64,000 bases of DNA, from contig NZ_JACOPK010000007.1 of assembly GCF_014288055.1 (NCBI RefSeq), forward strand, positions 98,462 to 162,461, written 5' to 3'. The position numbers and the translations under genes were made by a program. Positions 8,492 to 16,608 of the stretch are shown piece after piece. A model generated the notes under the pieces. It made no database searches. It worked only from the letters and a program-made list of their open reading frames with translations, and had not been told where the DNA came from. The DNA is from Agathobaculum hominis. GTDB taxonomy: Bacteria > Bacillota > Clostridia > Oscillospirales > Butyricicoccaceae. Each line of letters opens with the position of its first letter. Position 1 is the stretch's first letter.

Positions 8492-10039
8492 TTATTCATA
8501 TGCAATCGTTTTCGCAATCTCATTCTGTTCGAAATGCAGGGAAATGCGAATATTCTGCCGTCGGGCGGCTCCCCGCCCCGTTCCCTCCTCGACCTCTATG
8601 CGCCGCACAAAAGCGCGGACAAGCTCTCGTGTAAGCCGCTCCGGACAGCAGCATTCATCGATCACGCTCTCCAGACGCGCTGCATCGGGCAGCTCCGTTT
8701 CTCTCATATCCAGACGCCGGCGCAGCGCAGCCGCCTGTTCTTCCAGACGATGCAGCGCGGCATAAAAGCTGTCCTCCGCAAGTCTGCCTGTCGCACGGTC
8801 CAGGTAGAGCGCCGCAATTGTATCCTCCGTGCGTGAAAGACTGCGCCGCAGGCCGTGCGCGTCCTCCCGTTCCGGAGAGCAAAGGCTGTGCATCAGTCGC
8901 TTGCGGAGCTCGGATTTCTCGCGTTCCGTCAACGCAAGATGCCTGTGCAGCACATCCAGAACCGCCGCTTCGAGCGCTTCATAATTTGTTCCGTGCCGAG
9001 TGCAGGTGCGGCGTCCGTGCTGCTTGTAGCCGCCGCAGGCAAGATCGGCGCGGCTTCCCTTCCGCCTCGTGCCGACCGTGCTCATTGCCCGTCCGCAGTC
9101 CGCGCAGAACGCGATGCCTGTAAACACATTGACGAAGCCAGCGGAGCGCGAAATGCGCCGTGAGCGGCTCTGCTGCTGCACCTGCTCAAAAACCGCCTGC
9201 GAAACGAGCGCCTCGTGGCAATGCGGTACGACAAACTGCTCCTCCGGTGCTGTCCGACGGACTTTTCCCGATTTGAAGGACGGTTTTCGTGTTTTTCCCT
9301 GAATGAGCGTGCCGAGGTACACCTCGTTTTGCAGGATACGCCGCACCGTCCCGGCCGTCCATTCGCCGCGCGGCGCACTGCCGCGATAGACCGAGGGCGG
9401 CGCTTCTCCCTGAGCATTCAGCCGCGCCGCAAGCACCGACGGAGCAGCGCCTCCGGCCGCCCCTGCAAACAGCTGACGCACCACTGCTGCTGCCGCTTGG
9501 TCCGGCACAAGCCTGCCGCGCTCCTGCGGGTCGCGGCGGTAGCCGTAAGGTGCATAATGACCGATGAAGCGGCCGTCCTTCATTTTCGTCTGTAAGGCTG
9601 CTCGGATTTTCCCGCTCGTGTCCCGGGCATACAGCTCATTGATGTAGTTGCGCATCGGAAGGAAAATATCCTCGTGCGCCGTGTCGACCGCGTCTCCCAC
9701 CGCAACGACGCGCACACCGTGCTCCGGGAAATAGCGTTCCAGATAGCGTCCGGTTTCCAGATAATCCCGCCCCAGACGGGACAGATCCTTGATGAGAATG
9801 AGATTGATGCCGCGCTGCGGGATTTCGCACAGCATTTTCTGGAACTGCGGCCTGTCGAAGGTCGTCCCGGAAACACCGTCATCTGCATATTCCGCCACGA
9901 CCGGCCAGCCCTGCCTCAGGGCGTAGTCGTGCAGCAGCCTGCGCTGATTGGCGATGCTCTCGCTCTCTCCGGCACGGCCGGTATCATCGCGGCTGAGACG
10001 AAGATACAGCGCCGCGCGGCAGCCTGCCTCCGCCGTCAT
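8492..10039 (-). CDS. Large serine recombinase (resolvase/recombinase/zinc-ribbon)
   Basis: A 515-residue site-specific recombinase. Residues 1-150 are the catalytic resolvase domain with the nucleophile Ser in LYLRLSRDD and the Arg-rich IKDLSRLGRDY motif. A Recombinase domain follows (about 165-290), then a zinc ribbon with CADCGRAM and CGGYKQHGRRTC cysteines (about 330-365), then a coiled-coil segment. Such enzymes integrate and excise phages or mobile elements. No other mobile-element gene adjoins it, so it is either a relic or an inverting or excising switch. A 27-codon frame overlaps its start by ATGA. Confidence 0.92.
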   Translation of the reverse strand: MTAEAGCRAALYLRLSRDDTGRAGESESIANQRRLLHDYALRQGWPVVAEYADDGVSGTTFDRPQFQKMLCEIPQRGINLILIKDLSRLGRDYLETGRYLERYFPEHGVRVVAVGDAVDTAHEDIFLPMRNYINELYARDTSGKIRAALQTKMKDGRFIGHYAPYGYRRDPQERGRLVPDQAAAAVVRQLFAGAAGGAAPSVLAARLNAQGEAPPSVYRGSAPRGEWTAGTVRRILQNEVYLGTLIQGKTRKPSFKSGKVRRTAPEEQFVVPHCHEALVSQAVFEQVQQQSRSRRISRSAGFVNVFTGIAFCADCGRAMSTVGTRRKGSRADLACGGYKQHGRRTCTRHGTNYEALEAAVLDVLHRHLALTEREKSELRKRLMHSLCSPEREDAHGLRRSLSRTEDTIAALYLDRATGRLAEDSFYAALHRLEEQAAALRRRLDMRETELPDAARLESVIDECCCPERLTRELVRAFVRRIEVEEGTGRGAARRQNIRISLHFEQNEIAKTIAYE

Positions 10040-10119
10040 ATTTCCTCCCTGTACCGCTCAAGGATAATGCACTCGAGCGCTTCAAGCAGCAGCTTTCGTT
10101 CCCTCTGCGTCACAGTCAT
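10036..10119 (-). CDS. Short leader ORF coupled to the serine recombinase
   Basis: A 27-codon frame (or 25 from the internal GTG at 10111-10113, which has better spacing from GGGAGGG) ends in an ATGA overlap with the recombinase start. The product, beginning MTVTQRERKLLLEALE, is an amphipathic helix. Similar short ORFs precede recombinase genes in clostridial elements, but function is unknown. It may simply deliver ribosomes to the recombinase start. Confidence 0.45.
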   Translation of the reverse strand: MTVTQRERKLLLEALECIILERYREEI

Positions 10120-10328
10120 CCCTCCCTCACCACATCATAGCGGAAATCCCGGCAAATATGACATGAAACACGCCGCGAGTGTACCCCCTCAGCTGTCGAA
10201 ATCCCCATGTTTTCTGTAAACTGGACACAGGAGCAGAAAAAAATGACACTACTCTGTCAAAAATATGCTATACTATAAATAGAGACTCTCTGAGCCGGAA
10301 ACAGCACAAGTAAGGAAGTATGATAAGT

Positions 10329-11093
10329 ATGACCAGTCTGCAAATTGCCCTGTGTGATGATAACAGCCTATCCCTTCAACTCGCACAGCTCGCTATTCAG
10401 GAATACGAACGGCAGCACCCCGACCGTCTCTGCCGCCTGCATTGCTTCAGCAGCGGTACTGCTCTGCTCTCTTTTCTGGACAAACACAAGGATTTTTGCT
10501 TCGATCTGTTCATCCTAGACGTCGTGATGCCGGAGCCCGACGGCATTCAGACCGGCCTCGAGCTGCGCGCACGCGGCGACCAGGGACGCATCGTATATCT
10601 CTCGGCAAGTCCGGATTTTGCGCTGTCCGCCTACGATGTGCATGCCTATTCCTATCTTCTGAAGCCGATCGACCGCAAAAAGCTGTTCGAAATTCTGGAT
10701 AATACTCATCTTTCTCCGCGCAGGCCGCAGGCGCGTATGTTCGCCATTCATGTCGGCTCGTCTGTCCGCATGGTATCGTTTGATGAACTCATCTCGGCCG
10801 AGCTGAACAGCCGTACCATTCTCTACACGCTTGCAGACGGCAGCGTGCTCCAGACACCGACGATCCGCAGTTCCTTCAAAACCGAGGTCGCCACCCTGCT
10901 CGCGCACGAACAGTTCGTGCAGTGCAGCGTTTCCTCGGTCGTCAATCTGCGATATGTGCGCTGTCTTGAAAAAAACTGCCTGTATCTGCTCGACGGACGG
11001 CAGATTTCCATTTCCCGTCAGGCCGGCGCCGGCGTCAGGAGCAAATGGCAGAAATACTGGAGCAGCCCGTCTGAAACACATGTAGAGTTCTGA
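10329..11093 (+). CDS. LytTR-family response regulator (AgrA/ComE type), orphan
   Basis: A 254-residue two-domain regulator. Residues 1-120 form a receiver with acidic ALCDDN, the phosphoacceptor Asp in LFILDVVMPEPDG, and the conserved Lys in YLLKPID. Residues 140-250 form a LytTR DNA-binding domain. I prefer the ATG at 10329 over the in-frame ATG at 10320, because AAGGAAG (10312-10318) is 10 bases from the former and 1 from the latter. A -10 TATACT is at 10269-10274 with only a weak -35. No histidine kinase or peptide gene adjoins it, so the partner must be elsewhere. Confidence 0.9.
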   Translation: MTSLQIALCDDNSLSLQLAQLAIQEYERQHPDRLCRLHCFSSGTALLSFLDKHKDFCFDLFILDVVMPEPDGIQTGLELRARGDQGRIVYLSASPDFALSAYDVHAYSYLLKPIDRKKLFEILDNTHLSPRRPQARMFAIHVGSSVRMVSFDELISAELNSRTILYTLADGSVLQTPTIRSSFKTEVATLLAHEQFVQCSVSSVVNLRYVRCLEKNCLYLLDGRQISISRQAGAGVRSKWQKYWSSPSETHVEF

Positions 11094-11110
11094 TCTTCTG
11101 CCGCAGACTG

Positions 11111-11160
11111 AAAACACCGCAGCAACAGCATTCAGGCTGTATTATGCGGTGTTTTGTTTT
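11111..11160 (+). terminator. Rho-independent terminator of the LytTR gene
   Basis: AAAACACCGCA and TGCGGTGTTTT arms (11111-11121, 11145-11155) followed by more Ts. Confidence 0.85.
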
Positions 11161-11199
11161 ACGCTCCCGGTATCTCTCGTTTAATTTGTTCCCAAAAAC

Positions 11200-12126
11200 A
11201 TGTTTTTCGATACTTATCCCGTGCTGTTCGAGTTTTCTCGACAAAATCAAATTGCGAGACCGGTCTCTATCTCTATTTTGGCGCACAAAACACACGTAAG
11301 CATGTGCATGGGGTTCGGCTGCAACGCCTGCGGCGTAACCGGCTGCCGCATCATCGACTCACCCCGTGAGCGTCTGATCGCCATCCTCACCAACAGCTTT
11401 GCACCGTGCAACGGGCGCTTTCCCCTGCTGATTTTCCTGTGCGCAGTATTCTTCGATGCCGGATCAGCCGGCGGCGCACTGCTGCTGACCGGCGTGATCG
11501 CCGGGAGCGTCCTGCTTACGCTTGCAGCCTCCCGGCTGCTCTCAGCCTTCTTTCTGCGCGGTCTGCCCTCCTCGTTCGTGCTGGAGCTTCCGCCCTACCG
11601 CGCGCCGCAGCCGGGCAGGGTGATCGTGCGCAGCGTGCTCGACCGCACGGTGTTCGTGCTCGGCCGCGCGATGATTGTTGCGGCGCCTGCCGGTGCGCTC
11701 ATCTGGCTGCTCGCAAACATCACGGTCAGCGGCAGCTCCCTGTACGGCAGCATGACCGCCTTTCTCGATCCGTTTGGGCGCTTCTTCGGTCTGGACGGAG
11801 TCATTCTGGCGGCCTTTCTGCTCGGCTTCCCGGCAAACGAGCTCGTCATGCCGCTCATCGTCCTCGGTTATCTCTCCGGGGGCACACTTGCCGATGTCTC
11901 CGACCTGCTCTCTTTTCGCGCCCTTCTGCTTGCAAACGGCTGGACCGCCTGCACCGCACTTTGCACACTCCTGTTCACCATCTGCCACTGGCCGTGCTCG
12001 ACGACCTGCCTTACAGTTTTCAGGGAGACCCGCTCGGTGCGATATACGCTTGCCGCCATCGCGCTCCCGACCTGCTTCGGACTTGCGCTCTGCGCACTCG
12101 TGCGGCTGCTCTGTGTGCCGCTGTAA
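11200..12126 (+). pseudogene. 5'-truncated FeoB (C-terminal Gate and FeoB_C membrane region only)
   Basis: FeoB similarity starts abruptly at about 11295 with MGFGCNACGVTGCRI followed by IIDSPRERLIAILTNSF, then APCNGRFP and six or more membrane segments to the natural end of FeoB. The G domain (roughly 350 residues) is missing. The open frame continues upstream to an ATG at 11200, but that stretch is not FeoB-like, and neither it nor the ATG at 11302 has a ribosome site. The sequence motif differs from the full-length FeoB at 4.6 kb, so this derives from a second FeoB type, not a local duplication. Reading frame is intact, so recent truncation or a stand-alone permease cannot be excluded. Confidence 0.7.
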
Positions 12127-12130
12127 AAAG

Positions 12131-12170
12131 ACACCCTCCGTCATCTAAAAAGATGTTCGGAGGGTGTTTT
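12131..12170. terminator. Bidirectional terminator
   Basis: ACACCCTCCG/CGGAGGGTGT arms with a nested CATCT/AGATG stem, T-runs on both strands, between convergent genes. Confidence 0.85.
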
Positions 12171-12173
12171 ACG

Positions 12174-14096
12174 TTATTCCAGTTCAAACGCACCGGTATA
12201 AAGCTGATAGTATTTGCCGTGCTCTTCGATAAGCTGCTCGTGATTGCCGCGCTCGATGATATGGCCGAGCTCGAGCACCATGATAACATCTGCGTTCTGC
12301 ACGGTGGACAGGCGATGCGCGATAACGAACACCGTTCTGCCGTGCATCAGACCATCCATGCCGGCCTGAACAATCGCCTCGGTACGGGTGTCGATCGAGC
12401 TGGTCGCCTCATCGAGGATCATGACCGGAGGATCTGCGACCGCAGCACGGGCGATCGAGAGCAGCTGACGCTGACCCTGGGACAGGCTGCCGCCGTCACC
12501 GCCGATGAGTGTATCATAGCCGTCCGGCAGGCGGCGGATGAAATCGTCCGCACCGGCAAGCTGCGCCGCTGCGACGATCTCCTCATCCGTCGCATCAAGA
12601 TTGCCGTAGCGGATATTATCCCGGATCGTGCCGGTAAACAGATTGGTGTCCTGAAGCACGATGCCCAGCGAACGACGGAGATCGGACTTTTTGATCTTGT
12701 TGATATTGATGCCGTCATAGCGGATTTTACCGTCTGCTATGTCATAGAAGCGGTTGATGAGGTTGGTGATTGTGGTCTTGCCCGCGCCGGTCGCGCCGAC
12801 AAAGGCTACCTTCTGCCCCGGCTCGGCGTACAGCGTCACATCGTGCAGAACGATCTTATCCGGATTATAGCCGAAGTCCACATCGTAAAAGCGCACATCG
12901 CCGCGCAGCTGCGTGTAGGTCGTCGTACCATCCTCATGCGGATGCTTCCACGCCCAGATACCGGTTTTATCCGTCGTCTCGACGAGGCTGCCTTCGTGGT
13001 CGTAGCGTGCATTGACGAGCGTTACATAGCCGTTGTCGACCTCCGGTTCCTCGTCCATCAGCTCAAAGATACGCTCCGCGCCTGCGAGCGCCATGATGAT
13101 CGAATTGAACTGCTGCGAAATCTGTGTCACCGGCATGGTAAACGATTTGGTCAGCTGGAGGAAGGATGCGATCACGCCGATGGTGATGCTGTCGCCGACA
13201 ACACCGGACAGTGCGAGTGCGCCGCCGACTACCGCGACCAGAACATACAGCAGATTACCGATGTTGCCCATGATCGGCATCAGGATGTTCGCAAAGGTGT
13301 TTGCATTGCAGGCCGCCTGACGCAGCTCATCATTCAGCGTGTCGAACTGCTCCCTGCACTTGTCCTCGTGGCAGAACACCTTGATGACCTTCTGACCGTT
13401 TATCATCTCCTCGATATAGCCGTTGACCTTGCCGAGAGAGGTCTGCTGTGCAAGGAAGAAGCGCGCGGACCTGCCGCCGATGCTCCTGACCACGACGAGC
13501 ATGACCGCGATGCCGAGCAGCACGAACAGAGTCAGCCAGACGTTCGTGACGAGCATGCCGATAAATACGGAAATAATGGTCATGGCGGACGAGAACATCT
13601 GCGGCACCGACTGACTGAGCATCTGCTGGAGCGTATCGGTATCGTTCGTGAAGTGGCTCATGAGGTCGCCATGCGTATGCGTATCAAAATAACGGATCGG
13701 CAGCGTCTGCATGTGCTCGAACATATCGTCGCGCACGCGCTTGAGTACGCCCTGCGAAATACCGACCATCAGCCAGTTATAAAGGAAGGTCGTACCGATG
13801 CCAATGAAATAGATGACCGCCATGCCCATCAGCGCATGGATAAGCTGCGTGAACACGGGAGACGCCTGCAGGAGCAGCGGCGCGACATAATCGTCGATCA
13901 GGCTCTTGAGGAACATCGAACCGGCAACATTCGCGACTGCCGACAGCGCAATGCAGATCAGAACCACGCCGAACTGAATGCTGTAGCCCTTGCCGATATA
14001 TTTCATCAGACGGTTCAGCGTTTTTTTCGGATTTTTGCTGCGTTTTCCGCCCATTGGCCTGCGGCCGCCGGGACCGCGCATCTGAGGTCCTGCCAT
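12174..14096 (-). CDS. ABC exporter half-transporter, subunit B (membrane plus ATPase)
   Basis: A 640-residue ABC exporter half: basic Gly/Arg-rich N-tail, six membrane helices (about 50-360), then the ATPase with Walker A GATGAGKTT, signature LSQGQ and Walker B VMILDEATS. An insertion of about 40 residues sits before the ATPase domain (TDKTGIWAWKHPHEDG region), typical of the B subunit of clostridial heterodimeric MDR exporters. Its start codon overlaps the stop of the preceding half-transporter (TAATG), so the two are translated together and very likely form a heterodimer exporting drugs or lipids. Controlled by the MarR gene upstream. Confidence 0.93.
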   Translation of the reverse strand: MAGPQMRGPGGRRPMGGKRSKNPKKTLNRLMKYIGKGYSIQFGVVLICIALSAVANVAGSMFLKSLIDDYVAPLLLQASPVFTQLIHALMGMAVIYFIGIGTTFLYNWLMVGISQGVLKRVRDDMFEHMQTLPIRYFDTHTHGDLMSHFTNDTDTLQQMLSQSVPQMFSSAMTIISVFIGMLVTNVWLTLFVLLGIAVMLVVVRSIGGRSARFFLAQQTSLGKVNGYIEEMINGQKVIKVFCHEDKCREQFDTLNDELRQAACNANTFANILMPIMGNIGNLLYVLVAVVGGALALSGVVGDSITIGVIASFLQLTKSFTMPVTQISQQFNSIIMALAGAERIFELMDEEPEVDNGYVTLVNARYDHEGSLVETTDKTGIWAWKHPHEDGTTTYTQLRGDVRFYDVDFGYNPDKIVLHDVTLYAEPGQKVAFVGATGAGKTTITNLINRFYDIADGKIRYDGININKIKKSDLRRSLGIVLQDTNLFTGTIRDNIRYGNLDATDEEIVAAAQLAGADDFIRRLPDGYDTLIGGDGGSLSQGQRQLLSIARAAVADPPVMILDEATSSIDTRTEAIVQAGMDGLMHGRTVFVIAHRLSTVQNADVIMVLELGHIIERGNHEQLIEEHGKYYQLYTGAFELE

Positions 14097-15826
14097 TATT
14101 CCTCACCGCCCTTTCTGTTCTGCTGGTTGTAGATTTCCTGATAAATTTGATTTTCTGCGAGCAGCTCGTCGTGCGTGCCGATCGCCTGCACCGCGCCGCC
14201 GTCAAGGATAACGATCTGGTCGGCCTCCTGCACGGAGGAAACGCGCTGCGCGATGATGATCTTGGTGGTGTTCGGGATCTCCTCTGCGAATGCCCTTCGG
14301 ATGAGCGCATCGGTCTTGGTATCGACCGCGCTCGTCGAGTCATCGAGGATGAGGATCTTCGGCTTTTTCAGCAGTGCGCGCGCGATGCACAGACGCTGCT
14401 TCTGGCCGCCCGAAACGTTGCTGCCGCCCTGCTCGATGTGTGTGTCGTATTGATCCGGCATCTGCTGGATGAATTCGTCCGCCTGAGCAAGTCTGCATAC
14501 ACGCACAAGCTCGTCATCCGAGGCGTTTTCATTGCCCCAGCGCAGATTTTCCTTGATCGTGCCCGAGAAGAGGACGTTCTTCTGGAGGACCATTGCGACC
14601 TCGTCGCGCAGTGTCTCGATGTCGTAGTCGCGGACATCCACACCGCCGACCTTGACCGAGCCGCGCGTTACATCGTACAGGCGCGGAATGAGCTGCACCA
14701 GCGTAGACTTTGCCGAGCCGGTGCCGCCAAGGATACCGATGGTCTGGCCGGAACGGATATGCAGATTTACATCTCGCAGCGCGAGCTTGTGCTCGTCGCC
14801 CTTGTAGCTGAAATCGACCGCATCAAAGTCGATCGAGCCGTCCTTGACCTCACAGACCGGTTGCGCCGGGTTGTGCAGATCAGGCTTTTCGCTCAAGAGC
14901 TCCGCAACTCGTTCTGCGCTCGCCTTCGCCATCGTGATCATGACGAAAACCATCGCGACCATCATCAGACTCATCAGGATCTGCATGATATAGGAGAACA
15001 TGCTGGTCAGCTCGCCGGTCGTCATCGAACCGCTCACGATCAGACGCGCGCCGAACCACGAGATGAGCAGCATGCACGCATACATACAGAACTGCATGAG
15101 CGGCATATTGCACGCGAGGGTCTTCTGCGCCTTGGAAAACGTGCGGTACAGCAGCTCGGAGACGTTCTCAAACTTCTCGGCCTCGTGATCCTCGCGGACA
15201 TATGCCTTGACCACGCGGATACCGTGCACGTTTTCCTGTACGACCGTGTTCAGACGGTCATAAATCTTGAACACACGCTCGAATACCGGGCCGACCATCT
15301 TCATAAGAATGCCCAGACCGATCGCAAGAACCGGCAGCACGGCAACAAAGATGAGCGCCATGTTTCTGTTGATCTTTGCGGCCATGACGAAAGCAAAGAT
15401 CAGCATGACCGGGCATCGCACTGCGATGCGCGTGCACATCTGAAATGCGTTCTGCACGTTCGTGACATCCGTCGTCAGACGGGTAACGATAGAGCCGGTG
15501 GAGAACTTATCGATGTTGGAGAACGAAAAGTCCTGCACCGCATAGTACATATCGTGTCTGAGATTGCGCGCAAAACCGGTCGAAGCGCGCGCAGCATAGG
15601 TGCCGGCCGCCGCGCCGAATACGAGCGCGAGCATCGCACACGCCACGAGGATAAAGCCGTATTTCCCGATGGCGCTCATGTTCTGTGCGTCGATGCCCTT
15701 GTCGATGAGCTCCGCCATGACAAATGGAATGAGCACCTCCATGACGACCTCGAGCACAACGAAAAACGGCGTGAGAAGCGCATCCTTTTTGAACTCACGC
15801 ACGCTTTTCAGCAGCTGTTTTACCAT
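14096..15826 (-). CDS. ABC exporter half-transporter, subunit A (membrane plus ATPase)
   Basis: A 576-residue ABC exporter half with six membrane helices and an ATPase carrying Walker A GGTGSAKST, signature VSGGQ and Walker B ILILDDSTSAVD. The Asp instead of Glu after Walker B (DDS) marks the degenerate ATP site seen in asymmetric heterodimeric exporters, which fits pairing with the downstream subunit that has DEA. I chose the ATG at 15824-15826, 6 bases after GGAGGGAC and overlapping the MarR stop by 7 bases. The frame extends to 15847 but without a better site. Confidence 0.94.
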   Translation of the reverse strand: MVKQLLKSVREFKKDALLTPFFVVLEVVMEVLIPFVMAELIDKGIDAQNMSAIGKYGFILVACAMLALVFGAAAGTYAARASTGFARNLRHDMYYAVQDFSFSNIDKFSTGSIVTRLTTDVTNVQNAFQMCTRIAVRCPVMLIFAFVMAAKINRNMALIFVAVLPVLAIGLGILMKMVGPVFERVFKIYDRLNTVVQENVHGIRVVKAYVREDHEAEKFENVSELLYRTFSKAQKTLACNMPLMQFCMYACMLLISWFGARLIVSGSMTTGELTSMFSYIMQILMSLMMVAMVFVMITMAKASAERVAELLSEKPDLHNPAQPVCEVKDGSIDFDAVDFSYKGDEHKLALRDVNLHIRSGQTIGILGGTGSAKSTLVQLIPRLYDVTRGSVKVGGVDVRDYDIETLRDEVAMVLQKNVLFSGTIKENLRWGNENASDDELVRVCRLAQADEFIQQMPDQYDTHIEQGGSNVSGGQKQRLCIARALLKKPKILILDDSTSAVDTKTDALIRRAFAEEIPNTTKIIIAQRVSSVQEADQIVILDGGAVQAIGTHDELLAENQIYQEIYNQQNRKGGEE

Positions 15827-16332
15827 TTTTTCTGTCCCTCCCTGCACAAATTTCCTTGGTACTGCTCCAGATTGGAGCGGATTTTCTCGCTGACGGCAAA
15901 CCAGTTGTTCAGCTCCTCCTCTGTGATGCCCCGGCGCAGTATCTGCTCCATCTGCACCATGCGCTCGGTGATCCGTTCGTCCATCGCGCGCGCACGGTCG
16001 GTCAGCACCAGACGCTTGAGCCGTCCGTCATGCGCGACCGGCTCGCGGCGCAGGATACCGTGCTGCTCCATGAGCTGCAAAATTCCCGTGGCGGTCGAGC
16101 GGCGCATCTGGAACGCGCTCTCGATATCCTTCTGAAACAGATCGCCTTCCTTCTCGCGCAGGATCAGATGATGCACGATCATCGCCTGCATGCCGGTCAC
16201 ATTGGCCGAATTGGCACTTTTTTCTGTCATGCACGCCATCTGACGCCGAAGCAGGTTGTGCAGCATACCGATTTCCGCCCCGACGCGGTCATTCGAGTGG
16301 CCGCAGCATTCGTTATGGTCACAGCGATACAT
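15820..16332 (-). CDS. MarR family transcriptional regulator
   Basis: A 170-residue winged-helix repressor. The HTH is around residues 70-95 (FQKDIESAFQMRRSTATGILQ) and the wing contains HDGRLKRLVLT. A Cys/His-rich N-tail (YRCDHNECCGH) could bind metal or sense redox. It is the first gene of the operon with the two ABC half-transporters and overlaps the next gene by 7 bases. Its promoter carries a perfect inverted repeat (16348-16363), the expected autoregulatory operator, so the exporter is probably induced when a ligand releases this repressor. Confidence 0.92.
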   Translation of the reverse strand: MYRCDHNECCGHSNDRVGAEIGMLHNLLRRQMACMTEKSANSANVTGMQAMIVHHLILREKEGDLFQKDIESAFQMRRSTATGILQLMEQHGILRREPVAHDGRLKRLVLTDRARAMDERITERMVQMEQILRRGITEEELNNWFAVSEKIRSNLEQYQGNLCREGQKKW

Positions 16333-16347
16333 TGTTAGCCTCCTTAC

Positions 16348-16363
16348 TGTTAGTCTGCTAACA
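16348..16363 (-). promoter_or_regulatory. Probable MarR operator
   Basis: Perfect inverted repeat TGTTAG-N4-CTAACA directly downstream of the -10 box. An additional TGTTAG half-site lies 15 bp away at 16333-16338, touching the MarR start codon. Confidence 0.7.
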
Positions 16364-16364
16364 T

Positions 16365-16392
16365 ATTATACATCACTCATTCTCAATGTCAA
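16365..16392 (-). promoter_or_regulatory. Consensus promoter of the MarR-ABC operon
   Basis: On the minus strand TTGACA (16387-16392) and TATAAT (16365-16370) are both perfect consensus, spacer 16 bases. Confidence 0.85.
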
Positions 16393-16476
16393 CCGACTTC
16401 ACAGAATATTCACAAAATCGGCTGTAATGCAAAAACGGAGCGCAGCGACATTCAATGGAACGACAAAGGCGCGACC

Positions 16477-16557
16477 AAAAAGTCAGGACATCCGCCTGAC
16501 TTTTTACAAGCACAGAGACCCCCCGAGAACCGGAAAGTTCTCGGAGGGTCTCTGTGC
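16477..16557 (-). terminator. Tandem hairpins ending the gdh transcript
   Basis: Reading on the minus strand after gdhA, a 48-base near-perfect hairpin (16510-16557) is followed by a second one with AAAAAGTCAGG/CCTGACTTTTT arms (16477-16487 and 16495-16505) ending in a T-run. The second is the classical terminator; the first may protect the 3' end. Confidence 0.8.
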
Positions 16558-16608
16558 AATAGCCCTTGATCCGAAGGGCCTTGACCCTTCAAATCGAAGA
16601 CGAAAGTC

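Noticed and set aside
11406..14132. A 908-codon plus-strand open frame
   Set aside because: It runs antisense to the ABC half-transporter with complete ATPase motifs and has Arg/His/Asp-rich text without domains; it is a by-product of GC-rich codon bias.
14054..16135. A 693-codon plus-strand open frame
   Set aside because: Antisense to the second ABC half-transporter and MarR gene; no ribosome site or recognisable domain.
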